Part shown: positions 1 to 5,720 of the stretch, piece after piece
Position numbering within the stretch: position 1 is the stretch's first letter
Layout of the letters: each line of letters starts with the position of its first letter
Origin: Desulfobacteraceae bacterium
Lineage (GTDB): Bacteria > Desulfobacterota > Desulfobacteria > Desulfobacterales > UBA11574
Assembly: GCA_002868985.1 (NCBI GenBank)
Contig: PKTV01000091.1
Coordinates: 1 to 6,829 of the forward strand
Direction: 5' to 3'
DNA length: 6,829 bases
The notes under the pieces: generated by a model
Seen by the model: the letters and a program-made list of their open reading frames with translations, nothing else
Told to the model about the DNA's origin: nothing
Databases searched by the model: none
Position numbers and translations under genes: made by a program

Positions 1-97
1 CTAACGATCCCTAAGCCACTCAGACAGCATCCGATTTAAAAAAAGATCACCCATTCCGCTATATTCAAGGATTTAAGAGAAAAACTCCCCGACCCCT
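1..97 (+). repeat. Truncated copy 1 of a dispersed repeat (right end only)
   Basis: The first 60 bases match 1371-1430 with 7 mismatches by eye. The similarity continues, with small indels, to a shared end AGAAAAACTCCCCGA at 78-92. The left part of this copy lies before the window. The matching region of copy 2 is the tail of a small ORF; here the same frame is interrupted by TAA at 13-15 (TAT in copy 2), so this copy is not coding in that frame. Bases 78-96 (AGAAAAACTCCCCGACCCC) are the exact reverse complement of 1194-1212, the left end of copy 2. I read this as a degenerate member of a small mobile or MITE-like repeat family; its identity is unknown. Confidence 0.7.
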
Positions 98-266
98 CAG
101 ATAATTAGGGCAAAATAAGTGGGTCGACTCCGATTGAATCGGGGTAATTTCAAAGGGTAGAAGGGGGCAAGGATTCAAGGATTCGAGTGAAATGCTAAAG
201 GCGTTGATAAAGTCTTTAGAAAACAAACCTTTAAACCCTCTTTTTCAACAAAACTGGAGGGGCGTT
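98..266. other. Leader region of the two-CW gene: small dyad and tandem octamer
   Basis: This noncoding stretch separates the repeat end from the first gene. It contains a perfect dyad, CCGATT-G-AATCGG, at 130-142, and two tandem copies of AAGGATTC at 169-184. Either could be a protein-binding site, but nothing in the sequence shows it. An in-frame ATG at 192 would lengthen the downstream protein by 25 residues that do not look like the conserved family, so I treat 192-266 as leader. No convincing -35/-10 pair was found. Confidence 0.3.
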
Positions 267-566
267 ATGGCTAAATTGAATTGTTGGGAATTCATGAAGT
301 GCGGGCGACAACCAGGTGGTGAAAAGGTGGATAAACTGGGGGTGTGCCCTGCTTCCATCGAATCCAGGACAGACAGTATGAATTCCGGCAAAATGGGAGG
401 TCGTTCGTGCTGGGCCATTACCGGAACCTTTTGCGACGGCAAGGTTCAAGGAGAGTTTGCGTCGAAGATGGTCGGTTGTGTTGAATGTAAGTTTTACCGA
501 ATTGTCGTGCATGAGGAAGGCCTGAACTACCAGGGCGCGAAGGAAATCCTGGATCGATTGAAGTAG
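267..566 (+). CDS. Two-CW domain-containing small cysteine-rich protein
   Basis: This 99-residue protein starts at ATG 267, chosen because GGAGGGG lies at 256-262 just upstream and because the conserved CWEFMKCG motif then begins at residue 6. Seven cysteines are visible: C6, C12, C27, C48, C56, C71 and C74. They include two Cys-Trp pairs (6-7 and 48-49), a GTFC motif at 53-56, and a CxxC (71-74) followed by FY. This spacing fits the two-CW family as I recall it from Desulfobacterota, where it occurs alone or attached to signalling domains. The cysteines suggest a metal or redox centre, but the function is not established. There is no signal peptide or membrane segment, so it is probably cytosolic. 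It lies 104 bases before the cupin gene and may share its transcript. The in-frame start at 192 is less likely. Confidence 0.85.
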   Translation: MAKLNCWEFMKCGRQPGGEKVDKLGVCPASIESRTDSMNSGKMGGRSCWAITGTFCDGKVQGEFASKMVGCVECKFYRIVVHEEGLNYQGAKEILDRLK

Positions 567-670
567 ATTCCCACTTTGGATTAATTTTTATAAATAGAAT
601 ATGTTAATCCTGCTGGTTATCCGGATTATATCTCTGTCTTTTACGTCTACTAAATAAAGGGAGTAGTAGA
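567..670. other. Short intergenic spacer with a 7-bp inverted repeat
   Basis: GGATTAA at 578-584 is the reverse complement of TTAATCC at 604-610, with an AT-rich 19-base loop. There is no following T-run, so it is not a typical terminator. It could be a weak operator or RNA hairpin. The cupin ribosome-binding site, AAGGGAG at 657-663, sits at the right edge. Confidence 0.25.
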
Positions 671-1171
671 ATGAACGATGCTCAATACTGGATCGATAAG
701 CTCGAACTTTCGCCCCATGTTGAAGGCGGCTATTTTAAAGAAACATATCGTTCTGCTGAAAATATCGATAAGCACGCGTTACCTGAACGGTTCAGAGGTG
801 ACCGGTCTTTTTGTACGGCGATCTATTTTCTCCTCCATAATAACGATTTCTCAACATTTCATCGCATCAAGCAGGATGAATTGTGGCACTTTTATATCGG
901 TGATCCTTTGATTATTCATATCATCGACCGGCAAGGAATTTACTCACAGATAAAATTGGGCATGAATTTGGATGACGGCGAGGTGTTCCAGGCGATGGTT
1001 CCATATGGTTCATGGTTTGGTGCAAACTTGCCTGCGCCGGACTCCTTTGCTTTAGTGGGTTGTACAGTTTCGCCCGGATTCGATTTTGACGACTTGGAAA
1101 TTGCAAAGCGAGATGTTCTCGTTAATCTTTTTCCTGAGCATCAGCAGATTATCGAGCAGTTGACGAGATAA
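671..1171 (+). CDS. DUF985-family cupin protein (Cupin_5)
   Basis: This 166-residue protein has a strong ribosome-binding site (AAGGGAG, 7 bases before the ATG) and the typical length of its family. The signatures in order are: HVEGGYF at 16-22; a core strand FHRIKQDELWHFYIGDPL at 63-80, with H64, E70 and H73 as likely metal or ligand residues of the cupin barrel; GSWFGA at 113-118; and a VSPGFDFDDLE stretch at 133-143. These match the DUF985/Cupin_5 proteins. Members are single-domain cytosolic beta-barrels; some relatives have been compared to sugar epimerases and isomerases, but no reaction is assigned here. No membrane segment is seen. The gene ends 23 bases before the repeat copy at 1194 and, with the two-CW gene, lies between two inward-facing copies of the same 19-bp end sequence. 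Confidence 0.9.
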   Translation: MNDAQYWIDKLELSPHVEGGYFKETYRSAENIDKHALPERFRGDRSFCTAIYFLLHNNDFSTFHRIKQDELWHFYIGDPLIIHIIDRQGIYSQIKLGMNLDDGEVFQAMVPYGSWFGANLPAPDSFALVGCTVSPGFDFDDLEIAKRDVLVNLFPEHQQIIEQLTR

Positions 1172-1193
1172 AATGAAATTGTTTATTATATAA

Positions 1194-1467
1194 GGGGTCG
1201 GGGAGTTTTTCTAAATAGTCGCTCCATGGATAATCTTTTTTTAAACCGCGTGAACTCGTGGCAAGGGTTAGTAAAGAAAGAGCAGGAATCAATCTTTGAA
1301 AAATCAATAGGTTTGCCCTACAATCTTCAATTTCTTTTAAAGATGCGATTTCGGGATGCGCCTGTTCTTTCTAACGATCCCTATGCCACTCAAACAGCAC
1401 CCGCTTTAAAAAAAGATCATCCATTGCCCTAACACTAAAGGATTTAGAAGAAAAACTCCCCGAGGGC
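1194..1467 (+). mobile_element. Copy 2 of the dispersed repeat: MITE-like element with inverted ends
   Basis: TCGGGGAGTTTTTCT at 1198-1212 and AGAAAAACTCCCCGA at 1449-1463 are perfect 15-bp terminal inverted repeats. ATTATATA occurs directly outside both ends (1185-1192 and 1471-1478), which fits an 8-bp target duplication. However, 5 and 7 bases separate these octamers from the repeat cores, and the sequence is AT-rich, so chance is possible. The interior is about 236 bp, far too short for a transposase, and carries a 68-codon ORF. Its right third is duplicated at 1-97. It looks like a non-autonomous element or the remnant of a larger insertion sequence; I cannot name the family. Confidence 0.6.
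1226..1432 (+). CDS. Doubtful 68-codon ORF carried inside the repeat
   Basis: The ORF encodes 68 residues with a hydrophobic middle (about residues 30-40, GLPYNLQFLLKMR) and no domain I recognise. There is no purine-rich ribosome-binding site before ATG 1226, and the frame stays open upstream across the left inverted repeat. This suggests either that the ATG is not a true start or that the ORF is a fragment of a longer ancestral protein. In the copy at 1-97 the equivalent frame contains a TAA, and the seven mismatches there are spread over all codon positions, so I see no sign of selection on the protein. It is probably an untranslated remnant, but it is the only coding capacity in the element. 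Confidence 0.25.
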   Translation: MDNLFLNRVNSWQGLVKKEQESIFEKSIGLPYNLQFLLKMRFRDAPVLSNDPYATQTAPALKKDHPLP

Positions 1468-1556
1468 TAAATTATATAGAGTCACCAAAAAGTTTGTTTC
1501 ATTTCAGAAACGACTGTCCCAAAGCGAGATGCAAGTTGGGTGATTAACCATACAAT

Positions 1557-1575
1557 AGGCGAAGCGCCTTTTTTT
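1557..1575 (+). terminator. Short hairpin with T-run upstream of the DUF3786 gene
   Basis: AGGCG (1557-1561), loop AAG, and CGCCT (1565-1569) form a 5-bp stem that runs into seven consecutive T (1569-1575). This is the layout of an intrinsic terminator on the plus strand, although the stem is short. It could stop read-through from the repeat and the cupin genes. If the DUF3786 promoter lies upstream of it, it could instead act as an attenuator in the leader, 78 bases before the ATG. Confidence 0.4.
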
Positions 1576-1653
1576 CGGGGGAGGTCAAATGTAAAAGCCT
1601 GTTTTCCTCGATCTAATGAGCTATTAAATCTCATCGGAGGCATTAAACATAAT

Positions 1654-2250
1654 ATGAAAAATTCAATCGACAGCAGCTACTTTCATGAAATGGCTGAAAA
1701 AAATCCCGAAGATGTTTGCCGGCTCGCATTATGCGATTATGATCCCATAAAAAAAGGATATCGAATATCCGTTTGGGGTGAAGATTATGGCGTCTATCCC
1801 CACGAGTCTAAAATAATACGGCTTAAGGACGACAACCCGGATGTAAATCATTTGTTAGCACTTTTCATTATCTATTATCTTTTAAGATCAAAAGACATAA
1901 CCATAAGCAAAGAATGGATATCCGAAAAAGATATTCCCGGCGGCGCTACCTTTTTTCGTGGTCCACACAAAATACCCACCCATATCATCGAGACGCGATA
2001 TGAAAACAATATCGAAGAATTCAAAGAAAAATGCGAACGACTCGATGGAATTCCACTTGACATGGCAGATGCAGCATATTTTTTCGAAATAACGCCTCGT
2101 ATTCCTGTGATAGTTCAATTTTGGGACAAGGATGATGAATTTTCCGCTGAAGCAAAAATTTTGTTCGATAGAACCATTGCCGAACAGTTGGCTCCGGATA
2201 TCGTATTTTGTTTGACCGTTGAAATTTGTAGAAGGATAGGGGATCGGTGA
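1654..2250 (+). CDS. DUF3786 domain-containing protein
   Basis: I place the start at ATG 1654, giving 198 residues. The frame is open from 1540, but that stretch crosses the terminator-like hairpin and reads as non-conserved sequence. GGAGG at 1636-1640 is the nearest ribosome-binding site, with a rather long 13-base gap. The protein begins with a helical segment rich in acidic residues (SYFHEMAEKNPEDVCRLA), followed by YRISVWGEDYGVYP at 36-49, a helix LLALFIIYYLLRS (67-79), PGGATFFRGPHKIP (95-108), and the diagnostic C-terminal block FEITPRIPVIVQFWDKDDEF (144-163) plus ILFDRTIAEQL (169-179). These match the DUF3786 family, whose function is unknown; relatives are common in strict anaerobes. 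It is soluble, with no signal peptide. It converges with xerD. Confidence 0.88.
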   Translation: MKNSIDSSYFHEMAEKNPEDVCRLALCDYDPIKKGYRISVWGEDYGVYPHESKIIRLKDDNPDVNHLLALFIIYYLLRSKDITISKEWISEKDIPGGATFFRGPHKIPTHIIETRYENNIEEFKEKCERLDGIPLDMADAAYFFEITPRIPVIVQFWDKDDEFSAEAKILFDRTIAEQLAPDIVFCLTVEICRRIGDR

Positions 2251-2275
2251 TGTGCCGAAAAGTGCTAATCCTTCT
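2230..2275. other. Inverted repeat spanning the DUF3786 stop codon
   Basis: AGAAGGAT at 2230-2237 is the reverse complement of ATCCTTCT at 2268-2275. The 30-base loop includes a small CGG/CCG pairing, and the stop codon (2248-2250) lies within it. It has no T-run. It could protect the 3' end of the mRNA or be chance. Confidence 0.2.
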
Positions 2276-2317
2276 CGACATTTATTGCTGATATGCTGAC
2301 TTTGATATCAAAACAGA

Positions 2318-2494
2318 AAAAGTTACAAGTGCCTAAAGTGAACTAAAGTGAGCTAAAATTAAGGATTTTTTGCCAATTATATTTTAATGCCAGCGCTTTA
2401 GCGCTACCTCAACTTCCCCGATGAATTCGGGATAAATAGGCACTTTAGATCACTTCAAACTTCCCCGTTTAATACGGGATAAATAGGCACTTGT
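2318..2494. repeat. Palindromic intergenic element A between DUF3786 and xerD
   Basis: ACAAGTGCCTA at 2325-2335 and TAGGCACTTGT at 2484-2494 form a perfect 11-bp terminal inverted repeat. Inside are a run of CTAAAGTGA-like units (2333-2358), a hairpin AGCGC-TTTA-GCGCT (2392-2405), and two near-identical 35-bp direct repeats (2411-2445 and 2458-2492). The element starts with AAAAGTTACAAGTG (2318-2331), the same 14 bases that open element B at 3515. It occupies most of the convergent spacer 2251-2545 and could terminate transcripts from both sides, though it has no canonical T-run. I do not recognise the family. Confidence 0.6.
2411..2492. repeat. Pair of 35-bp direct repeats, each a hairpin with covarying stem
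   Basis: The two units (2411-2445 and 2458-2492) start 47 bases apart and differ at 3 positions. Each contains a 5-bp stem with a 5-base loop: CCCGA-TGAAT-TCGGG at 2417-2431 and CCCGT-TTAAT-ACGGG at 2464-2478. Two of the three differences are the closing A-T and T-A pairs, which change together so that the stem is kept; the third is in the loop. Both units end with ATAAATAGGCACTT. Confidence 0.75.
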
Positions 2495-2545
2495 GAGAAA
2501 CATTCGGTAACATATCCATTGGTAAGGGGCACGCCGAGTATCGAA

Positions 2546-3442
2546 TCAACCTCTTGGATGGTATTTTTCATGAATCTGTCTGAGGTGGTCACGAGCAACG
2601 TGAGTATAAATCTGGGTGGAAGAAATATCAACATGGCCAAGCATCACCTGGACGGTTCTCAAATCGGCACCGCCTTCAAGGAGGTGGCTGGCAAAAGAGT
2701 GCCTAAAGCTGTGCGGCGTGACTTTTTTTCTGATGCCAGCCTGTTTTACATATTGTTTTAACAGCTTCCAGAAACCCTGGCGGGTCATCGGCTTTCCGGC
2801 TCTTGCAACAAAAAGATATTGACTGATACGATTCTTTAAAAGCAATGGCCTGGAATTATTGATGTAGTCGTCAATTTTATTTCTTGCAAAAAGACCGAAA
2901 GGTACGATCCTTTCTTTTGATCCTTTCCCCATAACCCGGACAAAACAGGCTTCAAGATTTACATCAAGAAATTTAAGGTTAACCAGTTCTGAAACCCTCA
3001 GGCCGGCAGCGTAAAGAAGTTCGAGCATGGCGGAATTTCTTTTTCCCAGAGGTTTGTTACTATCCGGAATGTTTAAAAGAAGGTTAATCTCTGAAACGGA
3101 AAGCACATCTGGAAGTTTAAGGCCGCTTTTGGGAAGATCGATGAGTTTGGCGGGATCAAACTCGAGAATTTTTTCCTGGGCAAGGAATTTGTAGAATCCC
3201 CTCAAAGTGATGAGGTGTCTTGCACATGATTTTGATCCCAAACCGGATTCTCTCAAAGCGATCATGTGTTTTAATATCAGGGGGGTATCGGTTTGGGTAA
3301 TGTCTTTGATGCCCTTTTGTTTGAGAAATTCTAGATAATTGGATAAATCGCTGCTGTACGATTCGATGCTTTTTTCCGAAAGTCCTTTTTCGAAAACCAG
3401 GTAATTGATATATTGATCCACAAAAATATCCAACGAAGCCAT
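2546..3442 (-). CDS. xerD: Site-specific tyrosine recombinase XerD
   Basis: This 298-residue protein has the same length as E. coli XerD. The start is ATG at 3442 (read on the minus strand), because AAGGTGA lies about 6 bases upstream; a GTG three codons earlier (3451) is possible. The N-terminal SAM-like DNA-binding domain (about 1-100) holds FEKGLSEKSIESYSSDL. The catalytic domain carries R149 (AAGLRVSEL), K173 (GKGSKERIVP), H244 and R247 (PHSFRHSF), H270 (MLGH) and the nucleophile Y279 (STQIYTH), so the active site is complete. With a partner XerC and the FtsK translocase, this enzyme resolves chromosome dimers at dif in the cytoplasm. Xer proteins can also be borrowed by integrative elements. 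No dif-like site was recognised nearby. The gene stands alone, convergent with DUF3786 and divergent from rfbD, with repeat elements on both sides. Confidence 0.93.
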   Translation of the reverse strand: MASLDIFVDQYINYLVFEKGLSEKSIESYSSDLSNYLEFLKQKGIKDITQTDTPLILKHMIALRESGLGSKSCARHLITLRGFYKFLAQEKILEFDPAKLIDLPKSGLKLPDVLSVSEINLLLNIPDSNKPLGKRNSAMLELLYAAGLRVSELVNLKFLDVNLEACFVRVMGKGSKERIVPFGLFARNKIDDYINNSRPLLLKNRISQYLFVARAGKPMTRQGFWKLLKQYVKQAGIRKKVTPHSFRHSFASHLLEGGADLRTVQVMLGHVDISSTQIYTHVARDHLRQIHEKYHPRG

Positions 3443-3461
3443 GGTGATCACCTTAATTCAA

Positions 3462-3492
3462 TCTATAAAAGGGAGTCAAATTGTTTTGTAAA
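3462..3492 (-). promoter_or_regulatory. Weak candidate promoter for xerD
   Basis: Read on the minus strand, TTTACA (3487-3492) could be a -35 box and TATAGA (3462-3467) a -10 box, with a 19-base gap that is longer than ideal. It lies 20 bases before the chosen ATG. The match is modest and not supported by anything else. Confidence 0.3.
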
Positions 3493-3514
3493 GATCCTAA
3501 CCCGGACAAGCCGG

Positions 3515-3650
3515 AAAAGTTACAAGTGATCTAAAGTTTGAAGTGATTTAAAGTTAAGGAGTCGCTACGCTCCGGCTGTTTATATTAAATTGATGGAATT
3601 CCACAACTTTAGTCACTTTAGTTCACTTTAGTCACTTCACACTTGGTAAG
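3515..3650. repeat. Palindromic intergenic element B between xerD and rfbD
   Basis: The element opens with AAAAGTTACAAGTG (3515-3528), identical to the start of element A, and closes with CACTTGGTAA (3640-3649), so its ends are an imperfect inverted repeat (TTACAAGTG against TTACCAAGTG). The left arm has CTAAAGT and AAGTGATTTAAAGT units. The right arm has a short tandem run of ACTTTAGTC-type units at 3606-3640. The middle carries GGAG/CTCC (3558-3573) and a palindrome TGGAATTCCA (3594-3603). The interior differs from element A, as if the two share ends but not cargo. It fills the centre of the divergent spacer 3443-3780. Confidence 0.55.
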
Positions 3651-3686
3651 CTTAGATATTTTTTGCCGCAAAAAGCACAAAATTCG

Positions 3687-3704
3687 CAATTAAGATTCTA
3701 ATTG
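3687..3704. promoter_or_regulatory. 18-bp dyad upstream of rfbD
   Basis: CAATTA (3687-3692) and TAATTG (3699-3704) are perfect inverted copies around a 6-base centre, 76 bases before the rfbD start. The size and symmetry would suit a dimeric repressor site, but no -35/-10 pair can be assigned around it, and the region is AT-rich. Confidence 0.25.
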
Positions 3705-3780
3705 AGCGAGATTTTTTCCTTCCTTTTTTGTGAGGGTCTGATAAAGATTGAAAAGTGAAATCTATTGGAGAAAAATGAAA

Positions 3781-4665
3781 ATGAAAATTATGATCACCGG
3801 TGATAAAGGACAGCTCGGTGCCGACTGCAAAAAAGTTTTTGGTGAAACCCATGAAGTTTTGGGTGTCGATTTAGACGAAGTGGACATCACTAAATTGACG
3901 GAAATAGAATTGTTGGTCCAGCAATTTTCGCCGAACATAATCGTTAATTGTGCTGCATATACACGGGTTGATGATTGTGAAATCGAAAAAGAGTTGGCCT
4001 GGAAGGCGAATGTAACAGGTGCTGAAAATCTTGCAAAATGCGTAGACAAACATGGCGGCCGTCTGATTCATATTTCAACCGACTATGTTTTTGACGGTCG
4101 AAAAAAGGTGCCGGAACCGTATCTGGAAACGGATGTGCCAAACCCGCTCTCTTATTATGGGATGTCCAAATTCGAAGGTGAAGAAGCAATAAAGCGGACA
4201 ACCGATCATTATATCATTCTCAGAACAGCATGGCTATATGGCATCAGCGGTCACAATTTTCTAAAAACAATGCTAAAACTATCCCTTAGAAGTTCCGATA
4301 ATAAAATAAAAGTGGTGAATGACCAGTTCGGTTCACCGACCTGGACGTATCGGCTGGCACTTCAGATTGAAAGATTTATTGAAACAAATTATCGAGGGAT
4401 ATTTCATGCAACTGCAAAAGGATATTGTACATGGTATGAATTAGCCGTTTATTTTCTTAAAAAAATGGATGTTCCTCATACCATAATTCCTTGCAAAACA
4501 GAAGAATATCCGACGCCCACCGCAAGGCCCATGAATTCAATTCTTGAAAACCGTAATCTTAAGGAAAAAGGGATGGATATCATGGCCGGCTGGAAATCTG
4601 ATGTTGACAAGTTTGTTTTAAAATTTCGTGAGGTTTTGTTAAAAGAAATAGAAAAGGAAACGTAA
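3781..4665 (+). CDS. rfbD: dTDP-4-dehydrorhamnose reductase
   Basis: RfbD (RmlD) reduces dTDP-4-keto-L-rhamnose to dTDP-L-rhamnose with NAD(P)H, the last step in making this sugar donor. From ATG 3781 the protein has 294 residues, normal for the family. ATG 3775 is also possible, but GGAG (3767-3770) is better spaced for 3781 and the protein then begins with the first Rossmann strand. Visible motifs are the GDKGQLG nucleotide loop (7-13), NCAAYT (56-61), STDYVFDG (99-106), the catalytic YGMSK with Y126 and K130, RTAWLYG (148-154), a substrate-site VVNDQFGSPTW (178-188), and ARPMNSIL (248-255), which corresponds to the family's RPxxSxL motif. It is cytosolic. It is followed by rfbB after 4 bases, so the two are almost certainly co-transcribed. 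The order D then B without A and C is less common. Confidence 0.95.
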   Translation: MKIMITGDKGQLGADCKKVFGETHEVLGVDLDEVDITKLTEIELLVQQFSPNIIVNCAAYTRVDDCEIEKELAWKANVTGAENLAKCVDKHGGRLIHISTDYVFDGRKKVPEPYLETDVPNPLSYYGMSKFEGEEAIKRTTDHYIILRTAWLYGISGHNFLKTMLKLSLRSSDNKIKVVNDQFGSPTWTYRLALQIERFIETNYRGIFHATAKGYCTWYELAVYFLKKMDVPHTIIPCKTEEYPTPTARPMNSILENRNLKEKGMDIMAGWKSDVDKFVLKFREVLLKEIEKET

Positions 4666-4669
4666 GTTG

Positions 4670-5719
4670 ATGAAAAACATGCTGGTCACAGGTGGGTGCG
4701 GGTTTATCGGTGCAAATTTTATCCGGTACCTGTTAAATGAATCCGATTATGCCGGTCGTATCATAAATGTTGACAATCTGACTTACGCCGGAAATCCGGA
4801 AAATCTGGCTGACATTGAAATAGATTATCCTGATCAATATATTTTTATCCAGGCCGATATCTGCGATGGAACCCGGATGGCGAAAATATTCGCAGATTAT
4901 CAAATCGACAGCGTATGTCATTTTGCCGCTGAATCTCATGTTGACAGATCTATCGTAAAACCGGACGCTTTTATACAGACCAACATTGTCGGAACATTTA
5001 ATTTGCTGGAGTCGGCAAGATCACGGCTTGATCATCTGATACGCTTTCACCATATCAGTACAGACGAGGTCTACGGCAGCCTGGGCAGTGAAGGGTATTT
5101 TACTGAAAAAACACCCTATAAACCCAACAGCCCGTATTCTGCTTCCAAGGCAGCTTCGGACCATCTGGTGCGTGCATACCACAAGACCTACGACCTGCCG
5201 ATGACCATATCCAATTGTTCAAATAATTACGGTCCGTATCAGTTTCCGGAAAAGCTTGTTCCGCTGATAATTCTCAATGCCCTGGAAGGAAAATCTTTGC
5301 CGGTTTACGGAGACGGCGGAAATGTCAGGGACTGGCTCTATGTCAGGGATCACTGCACTGCCATCTGGAAAATTATGAAACAGGGGAAAAACGGAGAGAT
5401 CTACAATATTGGCGGCAACAGCGAAATGAAGAACATTAAGCTTGTGGAAATGATTTGTGATATTTTGGATGAGATGAAAAGATTAACCAATAACCGGAGC
5501 CGAAGAGATTTGATTGATTTTGTTAAAGACAGACCCGGCCACGATCGCAGATACGCCATTGATTTTGGCAAATTGAGTCGGGAGTTGGGCTGGTTCCCGG
5601 AAGCCTCTCTTGAAATCGGAATTCGTGATACCATAAAATGGTATATTAAAAATCAAAAGTGGGTAGGGCGGGTTAAAAGCGGGGAATATCAGACCTGGAT
5701 TAAGACACATTATTCCTAA
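4670..5719 (+). CDS. rfbB: dTDP-glucose 4,6-dehydratase
   Basis: RfbB (RmlB) converts dTDP-D-glucose to dTDP-4-keto-6-deoxy-D-glucose, the second step of dTDP-L-rhamnose synthesis. The protein has 349 residues from ATG 4670; TTG 4667 directly before it is an alternative, and AGGA at 4655-4658 serves either. It is an extended short-chain dehydrogenase with TGGCGFIG (7-14; the usual alanine is Cys10), NLTYAG (36-41), HFAAESHVDRS (84-94), STDEVYG with the T131-D132-E133 dehydration triad (130-136), the catalytic YSASK with Y156 and K160, and NNYGPYQFPEKLVPL (185-199), GDGGNVRDWLYVRDH (214-228) and RPGHDRRYAID (288-298) for the nucleotide sugar. All key residues are present. It is cytosolic and forms an operon with rfbD. 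The dehydrated intermediate can also feed other 6-deoxy sugars. Confidence 0.97.
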   Translation: MKNMLVTGGCGFIGANFIRYLLNESDYAGRIINVDNLTYAGNPENLADIEIDYPDQYIFIQADICDGTRMAKIFADYQIDSVCHFAAESHVDRSIVKPDAFIQTNIVGTFNLLESARSRLDHLIRFHHISTDEVYGSLGSEGYFTEKTPYKPNSPYSASKAASDHLVRAYHKTYDLPMTISNCSNNYGPYQFPEKLVPLIILNALEGKSLPVYGDGGNVRDWLYVRDHCTAIWKIMKQGKNGEIYNIGGNSEMKNIKLVEMICDILDEMKRLTNNRSRRDLIDFVKDRPGHDRRYAIDFGKLSRELGWFPEASLEIGIRDTIKWYIKNQKWVGRVKSGEYQTWIKTHYS

Positions 5720-5720
5720 C

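Noticed and set aside
192..266. N-terminal 25-residue extension of the two-CW protein
   Set aside because: It has no ribosome-binding site as good as the GGAGGGG before ATG 267, and the added residues come before the conserved CW motif.
1540..1653. N-terminal 38-residue extension of the DUF3786 protein
   Set aside because: It spans a terminator-like hairpin with a T-run and lacks family-like residues; ATG 1654 gives the expected length.
2021..2281. Minus-strand open frames overlapping the DUF3786 gene, and similar antisense frames over xerD, rfbD, rfbB and galE
   Set aside because: They lie opposite clearly conserved genes, lack recognisable domains and ribosome-binding sites, and are best explained as shadows.
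2546..3442. Tyrosine recombinase as the integrase of a genomic island
   Set aside because: Length (298 residues), residue positions and motifs match the housekeeping XerD. No att duplication, tRNA gene or phage or plasmid gene is nearby.
3606..3640. Tandem ACTTTAGTC words as a CRISPR-like array
   Set aside because: The units are 7-10 bases with no spacers between them, and no cas gene is in the window.
3443..3780. A dif recombination site beside xerD
   Set aside because: No 28-bp sequence with recognisable XerC and XerD half-sites was found in this spacer; the palindromes present are of another type.
3655..3780. A sigma-70 promoter or JUMPStart element for rfbD
   Set aside because: No -35/-10 pair with acceptable spacing and no GGCGGTAG-like ops motif could be found; only an AT-rich dyad is visible.
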